Positions 1 to 9,195 of a stretch of DNA of 64,000 nt are shown here, piece after piece (the first letter of the stretch is position 1; each line of letters begins with the position of its first letter). The notes beneath the pieces were generated by a model, which made no database searches, was not told where the DNA came from, and saw only the letters and a program-made list of their open reading frames with translations. The DNA comes from Pseudomonadota bacterium (GTDB lineage: Bacteria > Myxococcota_A > Polyangia > GCA-2747355): assembly GCA_016711215.1 (NCBI GenBank), contig JADJTL010000001.1:864001-928000 (forward strand), written 5' to 3'. A program made the position numbers and the translations under genes.

Positions 1-473
1 GTCGGCAGGCCCGGTCGCACGGGCTGGCTGGTCGGCTGCGAGGTTGGAGCGGACGAAGCGTCCGTCAGCGCCGGGGGGCTGAGGTAGCTGCGAATCGCGC
101 TGATGCGCTGCTCGACCAAGGTGTGATCTTGGCTGCGCGGCTCGGCGGCGAGGAAGCGCTCGTAGAACTCCAGCGCGCGCTGGTAGTCCTTATTCTTCTC
201 GTAGCAGACAGCCACGTTGAAGAGGAAGGCGCTGAAGGGCTTGGCCTCATAGGCGCCGCGAAAGCGCAGCGCAGCGGCGAGGAAGTCGCCTTGCAGGTAG
301 AGGTTCTGCCCCTCGTCGAAGTGGTCTTTTGCCTGCTGAGTGGCCGCATCCTGCGCCAGCGCGGCGCCGGCGCTCAGCAGCGCGACCAGCGCTGCGGTGA
401 GCTGCAGCAGGCGACGAAGACCGCCTCCCGCGGGGGTGCGTGGTCGAGCTGCTCCGTGGTGGCAATAGCGCAT
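1..473 (-). CDS. TPR-containing exported protein, 3' end outside window
   Basis: Reading on the minus strand from ATG at 473 gives an open frame of at least 157 residues that runs off the window edge. Residues about 20-43 form a hydrophobic signal segment ending in an AGAALAQ-like cleavage site, so the product is probably exported. Residues about 45-115 carry a tetratricopeptide-type helix pair (FNVAVCYEKNKDYQRALEFYERFL), followed by a Ser/Thr/Pro/Gln-rich stretch. Such short exported TPR proteins are common in Myxococcota and usually act as scaffolds; no specific partner can be named. The frame was chosen because the TPR consensus is readable only here; overlapping frames give Arg/Ser-rich noise. 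Confidence 0.75.
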   Translation of the reverse strand, partial: MRYCHHGAARPRTPAGGGLRRLLQLTAALVALLSAGAALAQDAATQQAKDHFDEGQNLYLQGDFLAAALRFRGAYEAKPFSAFLFNVAVCYEKNKDYQRALEFYERFLAAEPRSQDHTLVEQRISAIRSYLSPPALTDASSAPTSQPTSQPVRPGLP

Positions 474-530
474 GAACCAACCTCGTCTCGTTGGGGCCTG
501 GCGATCCGGGCGCGCCGCGGTTGACCCTCA

Positions 531-560
531 ATGCGGTGGACGGCAATGCGGTGGACGGCG
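531..560. repeat. 15-nt tandem repeat, two units
   Basis: Two consecutive 15-nt units (atgcggtggacggca, then the same with a final g) lie in the gap upstream of the TPR gene. They encode nothing recognisable. Similar short tandem repeats of other sequence occur in many other gaps of this window. Confidence 0.8.
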
Positions 561-660
561 GCATTATTGACTGCCGTCGGCCGGCCCTGTCAACGGCGAT
601 GGTTGCAGCCCGATGCGCTGCCGGCCTGAGGAGCTGCGCGACGATCGTGCCGGCTCGAGG

Positions 661-1170
661 TCAGTAGCTGGTGGAGCCGCCCGATCCGGAACCGCTGCAG
701 CCACCGCTGTTGGCGGAGTGCATGATGAAGCCAGCAGGAAAAAGCAGCATGCCAATGACGGTGGCCGAAGCACATGCCGTAGCGGCACGCTCGGCGGGGG
801 CCTCCCGCGCATCCAGGTGCATGCATCCTGGCAAGGTCACCAAGGCGGTGCTGAGCGCAACGACTCCCAGACCGCGCCCCAGTGACTGTTTCGCGCTGGC
901 GAGGCGTGCAAGCGGCCTCGACCGAATGGGTTCGTGCGTGATTGTTTCGTGCCTGGGCCCGACCTCGCCGCGCGCGGCCGACCATGCGTCTCCCCGGAAA
1001 CCCATCCCGGAGAAGCCTCCCCACGCCTCAGCTTTCGCCCCGCTCGCGACCAGCCCGAGCACGATCGCTGGGCTCAGGACCCAGCGAAAATTTCCGATCG
1101 CCGCTCGCAGACCGACCGACCTCGTTGTAGCGCCCTTCATCGATCGCCCCCCCTTTTTAACGCCCTTCAT
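661..1170 (-). CDS. hypothetical secreted protein with small-residue-rich tail
   Basis: 169 codons from ATG 1170; an in-frame ATG at 1140, preceded by a G-rich stretch, would give 159 aa and is equally possible. An N-terminal hydrophobic segment (AIVLGLVASGAKA) looks like a signal peptide. A second hydrophobic patch with ALVTLPGC resembles a lipobox but is internal, and a third (IGMLLFPAGFIM) sits near the C terminus, which ends in Gly/Ser repeats with one Cys. I do not recognise a family. An opposite-strand open frame covers the same bases but lacks protein-like composition. It is transcribed in the same direction as the upstream histidine kinase, 138 nt away. Confidence 0.5.
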   Translation of the reverse strand: MKGVKKGGRSMKGATTRSVGLRAAIGNFRWVLSPAIVLGLVASGAKAEAWGGFSGMGFRGDAWSAARGEVGPRHETITHEPIRSRPLARLASAKQSLGRGLGVVALSTALVTLPGCMHLDAREAPAERAATACASATVIGMLLFPAGFIMHSANSGGCSGSGSGGSTSY

Positions 1171-1308
1171 CGCAACCCCCTCGTTCCGACCCCGGATACA
1201 GCGCTCCGACCATTGCAGTGCTCAGCGAGCTGCCGTCCGCGCGGAAGCCTCGCTCCTGGCGTCTAAGCAGTTCTGCCGCGATCGTCAAGCGTCGCCCGCC
1301 AGCGTGAA

Positions 1309-3609
1309 TCACGCTCCGTCGCTCGGAGTCGGCGTTGTCGTTGGTGTCGGCTCGGGCGTCGGCGTCGGCGTTGTCGTTGGTGCCGGCGTCGGCGCAGGCG
1401 CCGGCGCGGCGGCGCCTGCGGGCGTGGCCGTCGGGCGCAGGCGCAGCGTGCGGGTGCTCGGACTGAGCTGGCGGCCCGTGCCGTCGCCCTCGTCGGCGGT
1501 CGGCAGCACCACGGTGAAGGTCGATCCCTGACCTGGGGTCGACTGGACCTCGATCGTCCCCCCGTGGCTCTCGACGATGCGCTGACAGATCGGCAGCCCG
1601 AGCCCCGTCCCGCGTTCGCGCGTGGTGAAGAAGGGAATGAAGATGCTGTCGAGGTGCTCGGACGGGATGCCGCGCCCGCTGTCGGAGAAGGAGATCTCCA
1701 CGAGCTGGGTCGATCGTCCCCCGCGAAACGCGTGGCGGGCGCGCGTCTCGAGCTGGAGCTGGCCCTGGCCGCCCATCGCCTCGAGGCCGTTGATCGCCAG
1801 GTTGAGAAAGACCTGATGGAGCTGATCGGCGTCGACGCGCACCTGCGGCAGGTCCGGGGCGAGCTGGGTCTCGAGCGCGGCGTCCTGGTGCTGCGAGCGC
1901 AGGAGCTGGGCGCTGCGCTGCAGCACCTGGTTGATATGCAAGAGCTGGCGATCGCCGCGGTCGGGTCGCGCGTAGCCGAGGAACTGCGCGACGACGTGAT
2001 CCAGGCGGTTGACCTCCTGGACGATGATGTCGATCAGCTCCGGCTCGTCGGCGCCCGCGTCAGTGTTCGCGGCCGCGTCGTCGCCGCTCGCGCCGGTTTC
2101 GGGATGGGGCGCCTCGGCAGGCGGTGGGGGCACGGCGCCGCGCAGGAGCTGGGCCGCGCCCTTGATCGCGCCGAGCGGGTTGCGGATCTCATGCGCCAGG
2201 CCGGCCGCCATCTGACCGAGGGCGGCGAGTCGGTCGCGCTCCTTCATCTGCTGATAGACCTGCGAGTTATGGAGCGTGATCGCCGCCTGAGCGGCCACCT
2301 CGCGTAGCAGCTCGAGCTCGTCGGAGGCGTAGGCCTCGCGCATCCGATCGTCCCGCAGCGCCAGCATCCCGAGCACCTGACCGTCGGCCAGCAGCGGCAG
2401 ACAGACATCGGCGTGCAGCTGCTCCATCGTGTCGAGGATGTTGCGCGTGACCGTGGTCGCGTCCTCCTTGCCGTCGGCGAGCTGCTGACCGAGCGTCCGC
2501 TCCTGGCCTTCGACCGTGAAGAGGCCCGCCTCGCGCAAGCGCTCGAAGAAAAGCCGGCGCGTGCGCGCGTCGAGCTCGGCCGGTGGTGCCGGGCCGAGAT
2601 GATCGGCGAGGCGGAAGGTCGTGCCCGCGGGGCTGGCGAGGTAGATCGAGCCGTGCGTCACCCGCCCCGAATGCTCGAGCTCGGTCAGCACGTTGAACAC
2701 CAGCGTGCGCACGTCGATGACGTTGGCCAGCTCGCGGATCAGCTGGCGTAGGCGCCGCGAGAACTCGTACTTCTCGGCGAAGAGCCAGCGATTGACGCGA
2801 TCCTCGAGCAGGCCGCGCATCGGCTCGAAGATCACCAGAATCACGAAGGACGCGACGATCGTGTTGAAGAGGAAGACGCCGGGTCGATCGGGGCCGACCC
2901 AGGCCAGCAAGAGGCCGTAGATGACGCTGAGGATCAAGACCAGCGCCGTCAGGGTGACGACCTTGGCCAGCAGCTCCTTGATGTCGAGCAGCCTGTAGTG
3001 AAAGAGCGTCTGCGAGATGAAGTAGAGGTAGAGCACGGTCAGCACGCTGCCGATCGGCGGGAAGGCGACCCCCATCAAGGGCAGGAAATCCAGACCGGCG
3101 AAGGTCACGGCGGCCGCGCCGCCGACCAGGAGGTAGGTCAGGCGCGTCCGCTCGGGACGCGGTGGCATCGTCTGCTGACGGGCCCAGATCAGCCAGACGC
3201 AGTGATAGAGCGACGCGAAGATGAAGGCGAAGACCGGCGCGAGGAAGAGCATCGACCGATGCAGCGGAGAGAAGAGATCGACGACCAAGAGCGCATAGAG
3301 CAGCAGGGTACCGCCCAGCACCGCTCGCGCGGGGGGCGGCGGGTAGCGCGGATCGGCGGCCAGAAACGAGCGAAAGAAGCGCTCGGTGTTGAGGGGAATT
3401 GCCGCCGCCACGAAGAGTCCGAGGCGAAAGGCGAGGTCGCTATGGAGCGTGGCCGTGAAAAACCGCGCGAGATACCAGCAGGCGAGGTTGAAGCTGAGCA
3501 CCGTGAAGGTGACGTAGGGGCGGTGGCGGTGATCGCGCAGGACCACGCTCCAGCCGATGACGAAGGTCAGGATGGCGACCAGCAGGGCACCGAGGGTAGG
3601 GAGGCTCAT
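1309..3609 (-). CDS. 7TM-GAF sensor histidine kinase
   Basis: 766 aa. Residues 1-230 contain seven or so membrane helices of the histidine-kinase N-terminal 7TM type, so the sensor is in the inner membrane. A GAF-like domain follows (about 270-440), then the HisKA dimerisation helix with the phospho-acceptor His near residue 473 in LAHEIRNPLG, then a HATPase_c domain with an N-box (NLAINGLEAM), G1 box (DSGRGIP) and G2 box (GTGLGLPI). An insertion rich in Ala/Asp/Pro splits the HisKA region around residues 490-525. The last 45 residues are a low-complexity Pro-Ala-Thr tail. No response regulator is adjacent, so the kinase is an orphan; the signal is unknown. Expressed divergently from the lipid operon that starts at 3742. 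Confidence 0.93.
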   Translation of the reverse strand: MSLPTLGALLVAILTFVIGWSVVLRDHRHRPYVTFTVLSFNLACWYLARFFTATLHSDLAFRLGLFVAAAIPLNTERFFRSFLAADPRYPPPPARAVLGGTLLLYALLVVDLFSPLHRSMLFLAPVFAFIFASLYHCVWLIWARQQTMPPRPERTRLTYLLVGGAAAVTFAGLDFLPLMGVAFPPIGSVLTVLYLYFISQTLFHYRLLDIKELLAKVVTLTALVLILSVIYGLLLAWVGPDRPGVFLFNTIVASFVILVIFEPMRGLLEDRVNRWLFAEKYEFSRRLRQLIRELANVIDVRTLVFNVLTELEHSGRVTHGSIYLASPAGTTFRLADHLGPAPPAELDARTRRLFFERLREAGLFTVEGQERTLGQQLADGKEDATTVTRNILDTMEQLHADVCLPLLADGQVLGMLALRDDRMREAYASDELELLREVAAQAAITLHNSQVYQQMKERDRLAALGQMAAGLAHEIRNPLGAIKGAAQLLRGAVPPPPAEAPHPETGASGDDAAANTDAGADEPELIDIIVQEVNRLDHVVAQFLGYARPDRGDRQLLHINQVLQRSAQLLRSQHQDAALETQLAPDLPQVRVDADQLHQVFLNLAINGLEAMGGQGQLQLETRARHAFRGGRSTQLVEISFSDSGRGIPSEHLDSIFIPFFTTRERGTGLGLPICQRIVESHGGTIEVQSTPGQGSTFTVVLPTADEGDGTGRQLSPSTRTLRLRPTATPAGAAAPAPAPTPAPTTTPTPTPEPTPTTTPTPSDGA

Positions 3610-3741
3610 CGGCTGGGCATCATACTATCGTTGGCCCGCGCTGCGGCGGCTCGGTGGCGACCGGTGGCGCCCCGCGCCGCGAGCGCCCCGGCCAGGCGCC
3701 GAACGCGAGGGCCTTTTCGCGCCGCGGGGCGCTGCGCTAGA

Positions 3742-5526
3742 ATGCGCGCTACCTTGCCCTCGCGATCACATTCACCGCGGGTCGTCGCGCGCGCGTTGCT
3801 GCTGCTGCTCGTGGTGGGCGGGGCCGCGAGCGCGCGGGTTCACGGGGCCGCTGCCGCCCCGCGCGACGCGGTCCTCGAGCCGGTGGCCGACGAGGCTCCG
3901 CGCGCGGCGCCACCGACACCCGAGCCACCGCCCCGCGCTTCACCGGCGATCGTGGCGCTCTTCGAGCTGGGGCGGGAAGGGGCGATCGACTGCTGGGCCT
4001 GGCTGCGCCAGCGCTTGCCCGGCGCGCTGGTCTGGCCCGTGCTGACCGCGCCGCTCTGGGTCGGCCTGCTCGTGCTTGGGCTGCTGCGCGTGGTGCGCGC
4101 GCGGCGCCGCGGGGGCGCGGTGCGCGGCGCTGGTCTGGCCGGACGCATGCCAGCCGCGCCCAATGAGGAGGCCGGGCCCACGCCGGCCGCCGCGCCCGAC
4201 GCCGCGATCGAGCTGGCGCCGCCGCCCGAGCTCTCGCGGCTCGAGCAGCTGCTCCTCGCCCCCGATGGTGCGCAGCCCTCGCTGCACGAGACGCTGGTGG
4301 TGCTCGGCGCTCGCGCGGAGGTCATGGTCGCCCTGCACGAGCAGGCCGCGCAGCTGCTCGACGGCCCGCGCTGGGCGGCGCTCGCCGCGGAGGGTCGGTC
4401 TGAGCACCTGCGCCCGCTGCGCGCGCGCTGGATCGCCGCGGTGGCGACGGACCGCGTCGTGCAATGGCTGGCGACGCAGCCGAGCGTGGCCCAGCCGCGC
4501 CTGCAGGTGAGTCGTCCGGCGCGCTTCGAGGTCGCGGAGGTCGTCAACCTCGGGCTGACCCAGGCCAACGGTCTGGGCGTGACCTTGAAGCCCGAGCAGC
4601 GCGCGCTGCTGCAGCAGGCGCAGCAGGCGCTGAGCCTGGTCTACGAGCGCCCCGGCGACCCCTATGTGCTGATCGCGGCGGCCGAGCGCAGCGGCGTCGG
4701 CGGGCTGCGTGCACTCCCCGCCGGGGTCGTGAACGAGGGCAGCGCGCTCTCGCTGCCGCTCTTGCTCCACGGCATGGCGGCGCTGACCCATGCTAGCGGC
4801 GCGGGCTTGATCGACCTCGCGGTGGGGCGCGAGCTGGCGACGGCGCTGAAGGAGCACCAGCGCGTGGTCGGAGCGCCGGTCGCCAACGAGGGCTCGGCGG
4901 CGCATGCGCTTGAGCGCACGCGAGGCGCTGCGGCGGAGGGCATCGGCACCTTCCTCGCGGCGGTCGCCGGCGCCGCCTACAGCCCCGCGGCCGTGGTGAT
5001 GCGCCTGAGCAAGCTGGCGGGCGAGCGCCCCGACCCGACGCGCCAGCTCGCGCTCGGCCGCCTCGGCGATCGCGTGGCCGTGGCCCTGCGGGACGCGAGC
5101 GAGGGGTCAGGTGCCGCGATCTACGCCAACCTCGGGCGCGTCCTTGGTCTCGAGTTGGTGCGCGTGCATGGCGCGGAGCTGGCCGAGATCGAGCGGACGA
5201 CCAAGACCCTCGCCCTGCGGCAGCCACTGTGGGGCAAGGAGGGGCGAGGCGCGACGCCGCCCGATCTCGCGCTGCTGCAGCTGCACCGGAAGCGGATCGA
5301 TCAGCAGGAGCAGCAGGTCGTCGCGGCGCAACAGCTCGGCTGGGCCATCCTGCAGCAGCTCGCCTACACCGGCAAGGCGGGTGACAATCTGGCCAACGCG
5401 CAGCGCCGCTTGGGTTACGCGATCGCCGGCTTCGGCGCCGAGCTGGTGCGTGGCTGCGACCTCGAGGTCGTCTCGGCGGCGCGCGAGGTGCTTGCTGGCG
5501 CGGCCGAGGCGAGGGGGCTGGCATGA
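3742..5526 (+). CDS. hypothetical membrane protein, first gene of lipid operon
   Basis: 594 aa from ATG 3742. The open frame extends far upstream, but the upstream part is antisense to the histidine kinase and is rejected. There is an N-terminal signal/anchor (ALLLLLVVGGAASA), a Pro-rich linker, one clear membrane helix near residues 95-115 (VWPVLTAPLWVGLLVLGLL) and a large Ala/Leu/Arg-rich alpha-helical C-terminal domain, probably cytoplasmic. I recognise no family. Its stop overlaps the start of the acyltransferase gene by ATGA, so the two are translationally coupled, and a role in phospholipid synthesis or membrane organisation is inferred from context only. Confidence 0.8.
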   Translation: MRATLPSRSHSPRVVARALLLLLVVGGAASARVHGAAAAPRDAVLEPVADEAPRAAPPTPEPPPRASPAIVALFELGREGAIDCWAWLRQRLPGALVWPVLTAPLWVGLLVLGLLRVVRARRRGGAVRGAGLAGRMPAAPNEEAGPTPAAAPDAAIELAPPPELSRLEQLLLAPDGAQPSLHETLVVLGARAEVMVALHEQAAQLLDGPRWAALAAEGRSEHLRPLRARWIAAVATDRVVQWLATQPSVAQPRLQVSRPARFEVAEVVNLGLTQANGLGVTLKPEQRALLQQAQQALSLVYERPGDPYVLIAAAERSGVGGLRALPAGVVNEGSALSLPLLLHGMAALTHASGAGLIDLAVGRELATALKEHQRVVGAPVANEGSAAHALERTRGAAAEGIGTFLAAVAGAAYSPAAVVMRLSKLAGERPDPTRQLALGRLGDRVAVALRDASEGSGAAIYANLGRVLGLELVRVHGAELAEIERTTKTLALRQPLWGKEGRGATPPDLALLQLHRKRIDQQEQQVVAAQQLGWAILQQLAYTGKAGDNLANAQRRLGYAIAGFGAELVRGCDLEVVSAAREVLAGAAEARGLA

Positions 5527-7115
5527 GGCCGGCCGACCGTGGACGCGTGCGGGCGGAGGTGGTCCAGCGCGTCGTCGACGGCTATGTGCGTCAGGCGCGG
5601 GAGGGCTCGGACGGCTTCCTTCAGCGGCTGGTCAACGACACGCTCTACCAGGAGCGGCGGCGGCTCGAACAGGCGAATCCGCGCAGCAAGCGCACGAAGG
5701 CCGAGCTGGCGGTCTACCAGGACGTCCAGCGGCGACTGCACAGCGCCGCCGAGACGACCGCGCGCGCCCTGCTCGAGCAGCTGGCGACGCGCTTCGTCGA
5801 TGAGGTGATCGGAAACTTCGACGACCGCGTCTACCGGCTATCGACGACCCTGATTCCGCCCGGGCTCTCGCTGCTGGTCAACGCGATGAGCCCACGGCGC
5901 CTGCTGGATCTGCGGCGCATCAACCGCGGCCTGGTCGACCAGCTGCATGTCCAGGGCGAGCTCGAGCAGGTCAGGCGCCTGGCGCAACACGGCACGGTGG
6001 TGGTGGTGCCGACGCACTCGTCGAACCTCGACAGCATCGTGCTCGGCTACGCCGGCTACCTGATCGGCCTGCCGCCGCTGCTCTACGGCGCCGGGATCAA
6101 CCTCTTCAGCAATCCGATGATCTCCTACTTCATGCACCACCTCGGCGCCTACAAGGTCGATCGCAAGAAGACCGCGAAGCTCTATCGCTCGGTGCTCAAG
6201 GAGTACACCACCTGCGCGCTCGAGATGGGCTATCACCAGCTCTTCTTCCCGGGGGGCACGCGCAGCCGCAGCGGGGCGATCGAGCAGCAGCTGAAGAAGG
6301 GGCTGCTGGGCACGTTGATCCGCGCCTATACGAATAACCTGATCGCTGGGCGGGAGCCGGCGCGGATCTACCTCGCGCCCTGCACCATCTCCTATAAGTT
6401 GGTCCTCGAGGCCGAGGCGCTGATCCGCAGCCACCTGCAGGAGACGGGCAAGGCGAGCTATATCGTCGAGGACGATGAGTTCTCCCGCCCGCGGCGCGTG
6501 CTCAACTTCCTCCTCAACCTGACGTCGCTCGACGACGAGATCGCCGTCACCTGGTCGCCGCCGCTCGACGTCTTCGGCAACCCGGTCGACGCTGACGGCA
6601 ACAGCCTCGATCCGCGGGGCCGTATCGTCGATCCGCGCTCCTATGTCAGCCGCGACGGCGTGCCCTACGTCGATGAGCAGCGCGACGTCGAGTACACCAA
6701 CGAGCTGGCCGCGGCGGTCGGCGGCGCCTTTCTGCGCGACAACGTCGTGATGTCGACGCACGTCGTGGCGCGGGCGGTCTTCGCGCTGCTGCGTCGTCGA
6801 AATCCGACGCACGATCTCTACCGGCTGCTGCAAACGGGCGGTGACGCGCCCTCGTTCGCGATGGCCGAGGTGCACCAGGAGGTCGAGCGCTTGTTGGGCG
6901 AGCTCAGGCGCGGCGACGTCACGCGACCGCGCTTATCGGCCCTGCTGCTGGCGGGCGACGTGCAGGAGATCGTCGCCGATGCGCTCAGGCACTTCGCCAT
7001 CTACCATACGCGGCCGGCGGCCGAGCGACGGGGCGATCGGCTCTTTCACGAGCATCGCAATCTGCTCTGCTACTACGGCAATCGCCTGGAGGGGTACGGG
7101 CTGTGGGCCGAGTAG
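5523..7115 (+). CDS. PlsB-like glycerol-3-phosphate/phospholipid acyltransferase
   Basis: 530 aa. The acyltransferase signature is plain: H165 and D170 in PTHSSNLDSI form the catalytic HX4D motif, and FFPGGTRSRSG (about residue 243) is the glycerol-phosphate binding block. This arrangement, with a long N-terminal helical region and a long C-terminal region, fits the PlsB-type sn-glycerol-3-phosphate 1-O-acyltransferases better than the short PlsC enzymes. Expected reaction: acyl transfer to the sn-1 position of glycerol 3-phosphate at the inner membrane. The neighbouring gpsA supplies the substrate and a HAD-type phosphatidate phosphatase candidate follows, which supports the call. Acyl-donor specificity (acyl-CoA or acyl-ACP) cannot be read from sequence. 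Confidence 0.85.
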   Translation: MRPADRGRVRAEVVQRVVDGYVRQAREGSDGFLQRLVNDTLYQERRRLEQANPRSKRTKAELAVYQDVQRRLHSAAETTARALLEQLATRFVDEVIGNFDDRVYRLSTTLIPPGLSLLVNAMSPRRLLDLRRINRGLVDQLHVQGELEQVRRLAQHGTVVVVPTHSSNLDSIVLGYAGYLIGLPPLLYGAGINLFSNPMISYFMHHLGAYKVDRKKTAKLYRSVLKEYTTCALEMGYHQLFFPGGTRSRSGAIEQQLKKGLLGTLIRAYTNNLIAGREPARIYLAPCTISYKLVLEAEALIRSHLQETGKASYIVEDDEFSRPRRVLNFLLNLTSLDDEIAVTWSPPLDVFGNPVDADGNSLDPRGRIVDPRSYVSRDGVPYVDEQRDVEYTNELAAAVGGAFLRDNVVMSTHVVARAVFALLRRRNPTHDLYRLLQTGGDAPSFAMAEVHQEVERLLGELRRGDVTRPRLSALLLAGDVQEIVADALRHFAIYHTRPAAERRGDRLFHEHRNLLCYYGNRLEGYGLWAE

Positions 7116-7169
7116 GTCAGCAGCCAGGGCGGGCCGCAGACGCGGCGAGACCGGAATCGAGGGCGCCGA

Positions 7170-8186
7170 ATGGATAGTCGCGAACGCGTTGGAATCGTCG
7201 GTGCCGGGAGCTGGGGCACGACGCTCGCCAAGATCGCGGCGGAGAACGACCACGAGGTGCTGCTCTGGGCCCGTCGCGCCGAGCTGGTCGCCCAGCTCGA
7301 GGCGCAGCGGGAGAACCCGCAGTATCTGCCGGGCATCGCGCTGCCCGCGGGCGTCCGCGCGACGGCCGAGCTGCAGCGGGTCTGCGAGGGCTGCCGCTTG
7401 TTGCTGATGGCCGTGCCCTCCCATGGCTTCCGCGCCGTCGCCAGGGAAATGGCGCCCTTCCTCGACGGCGAGCACCTGATCGTGCATACGACGAAGGGGA
7501 TCGAGGAGGGGACGCATCGGCGGATGAGCGAGGTGCTGCGCGAGGAGACGCCGGTGCGCAAGATCGGCGTGCTGGCCGGCCCCAACCTGGCGCCCGAGCT
7601 GGCCTGCGGGCAGCCGGCTGGCACCCTGATCGCGTCGCGCTTCGGCGACGTCTTTCGCCGCGCCCAGGCCGCCTTGAGCACGAGCTACTTCCGCGTGTTC
7701 TCGGGACAGGATGTGATCGGCGCCGAGATCGGCGGGATGTTCAAGAACATCGTCGCGCTCGCCGCGGGGATCGTCGACGGGCTCGGGCTTGGCGACAACA
7801 CCAAGGCCTTCCTGATGACGCGCGGCCTCAACGAGATGGCGCGCCTCGGCGTATCGATGGGGGCGAACGTGCTGACCTTCGGTGGGATGGCGGGGATCGG
7901 GGACCTGGTGGCGACCTGCGCCTCGCCACACTCGCGCAACCATCAGGTCGGGGTGCGCCTCGGCCGCGGGGAGCCGCTGAGCGAGATCCTCGGCCAGACG
8001 CGCATGGTGGCCGAGGGCGTGCGCGCGACGCGCGCCGTGCGGGCCTTCGCCGAGCAGCAGCACCTGCGCCTGCCGATCGTCCAGGCGCTGCACGGCGTGC
8101 TCTACGAGGAGAAGGCGCTGGCCGACGCGATGCGTGACCTGATGGCGGCGCAGTCGGGTGACGAGTTCATGGGGTTGATGCTGTGA
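7170..8186 (+). CDS. gpsA: NAD(P)+ glycerol-3-phosphate dehydrogenase
   Basis: 338 aa, normal length. The N terminus has the dinucleotide-binding loop GIVGAGSWGTTLAK; the conserved GPNLAPELA block, the FKNIVALAAGIVDGLGLGDN block with the catalytic Lys, and TFGGMAGIGDLVATC with the following SRNHQVG arginine segment are all present. The enzyme reduces dihydroxyacetone phosphate to sn-glycerol 3-phosphate, the substrate of the acyltransferase encoded 54 nt upstream. Its last bases overlap the GTG start of the next gene (GTGA), so the two are coupled. Confidence 0.97.
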   Translation: MDSRERVGIVGAGSWGTTLAKIAAENDHEVLLWARRAELVAQLEAQRENPQYLPGIALPAGVRATAELQRVCEGCRLLLMAVPSHGFRAVAREMAPFLDGEHLIVHTTKGIEEGTHRRMSEVLREETPVRKIGVLAGPNLAPELACGQPAGTLIASRFGDVFRRAQAALSTSYFRVFSGQDVIGAEIGGMFKNIVALAAGIVDGLGLGDNTKAFLMTRGLNEMARLGVSMGANVLTFGGMAGIGDLVATCASPHSRNHQVGVRLGRGEPLSEILGQTRMVAEGVRATRAVRAFAEQQHLRLPIVQALHGVLYEEKALADAMRDLMAAQSGDEFMGLML

Positions 8187-9184
8187 CCTTCCCCGTCGAT
8201 CGCGTCAACTACCGGAGCTTTGCCTCGGACTGGGCCGGCGAGGTCTTCGTTTGCGACATCGACCGGACCTACCTCGCCACCCGCTTCTCGACGCTGAAGG
8301 GCCTGCTGCGCATTCCCTTCGAGTCGGCGGTGGACAAGGTGGCGATCGCCGGGATGGCGCCCCTGCTCAAGGAGGTGCGGCGGGGACCGGCCGCGCAGAG
8401 CCGACACACGCCGCTGTACTTCGTCTCAGCCAGCCCCGCCGAGCTGCGACCCGTGATCGAGCGCAAGATGCTGCTCGACGGCCTCGAGTACGATGGCACG
8501 ACCTTCAAGAGCTGGAGCGGCGTCGCGCGCGGGCTGCGCCCGAGCCGGCTGCGCGAGCAGCTCGGCTACAAGCTCACCGCCCTGCTGCAGGCGCGCCTCG
8601 AGCTGCCGCTCGGCGCGCATGAGGTGTTGCTCGGCGACGATACGGAATGCGACGCGCTGGCCGCGGCGATCTATGCCGACCTCTTGTCGGGACGGCTGGC
8701 CTCGGCGCAGGCGCCAGGGTTGCTCGTCCGGCAGGGCGTGCTCGCGGCCGATGCGGAGGCGATCGCCGAGCTGAGCGCGCAGGTCGGGCAGGGCAGGGGC
8801 GTGGCGGCTGCCTTCATCCGCCTCGAGTTGCGCCAGCCGCGCGACCTGATCGAGTACGCGCCCTGGGTCCAGCCCGTGCGCGGGGCGTTGCAGATGGCGG
8901 CGGCGCTCTTCGGTCGCGGCAGCATCGGCCTGCGGGGGCTCGTGCGCGTGGCGGCCGAGCTGCTGCTGCGCGGTGTGGGGCGCGCCGAGCTGGCCGCGCT
9001 CTTGGTGGACGCCCTGCGGCGCGGGGTGCTGCCGCTGACCCTGGGCGCGACGGTGCAGGACGCGCTGCTGGCCGAGGGCCTGCTGGTCGCAGCGCAGGCG
9101 CTGCCGGGAAGGGTTGATCCAGAGTGGGCGCGCGTGTTAGCGCGCGATCCTGCCGAGCCGTGGAGACCGGCCCGCTACCGTTGA
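8183..9184 (+). CDS. APP1/DUF2183-like HAD phosphatidate phosphatase candidate
   Basis: 333 aa from a GTG start inside the gpsA stop. Residues 25-31 (DIDRTYL) are HAD motif I (DxDxT), a Ser in VSASP near residue 79 is motif II, and GDDTECD near residue 153 is the acidic motif IV. This pattern, with the Lys-rich KLTALL segment before motif IV, matches the catalytic domain of the APP1/DUF2183 family, whose yeast member dephosphorylates phosphatidate to diacylglycerol. The operon (GpsA, acyltransferase) makes a lipid-phosphate substrate credible. The C-terminal 130 residues are Leu/Ala-rich helices of unknown role. Substrate is inferred, not shown. Confidence 0.72.
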   Translation: MTFPVDRVNYRSFASDWAGEVFVCDIDRTYLATRFSTLKGLLRIPFESAVDKVAIAGMAPLLKEVRRGPAAQSRHTPLYFVSASPAELRPVIERKMLLDGLEYDGTTFKSWSGVARGLRPSRLREQLGYKLTALLQARLELPLGAHEVLLGDDTECDALAAAIYADLLSGRLASAQAPGLLVRQGVLAADAEAIAELSAQVGQGRGVAAAFIRLELRQPRDLIEYAPWVQPVRGALQMAAALFGRGSIGLRGLVRVAAELLLRGVGRAELAALLVDALRRGVLPLTLGATVQDALLAEGLLVAAQALPGRVDPEWARVLARDPAEPWRPARYR

Positions 9185-9195
9185 GGGAGACGCCA

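Noticed and set aside
2998..3741. N-terminal extension of the hypothetical protein at 3742
   Set aside because: This part is antisense to the histidine kinase and Glu/Arg-rich; the signal segment begins only after ATG 3742.
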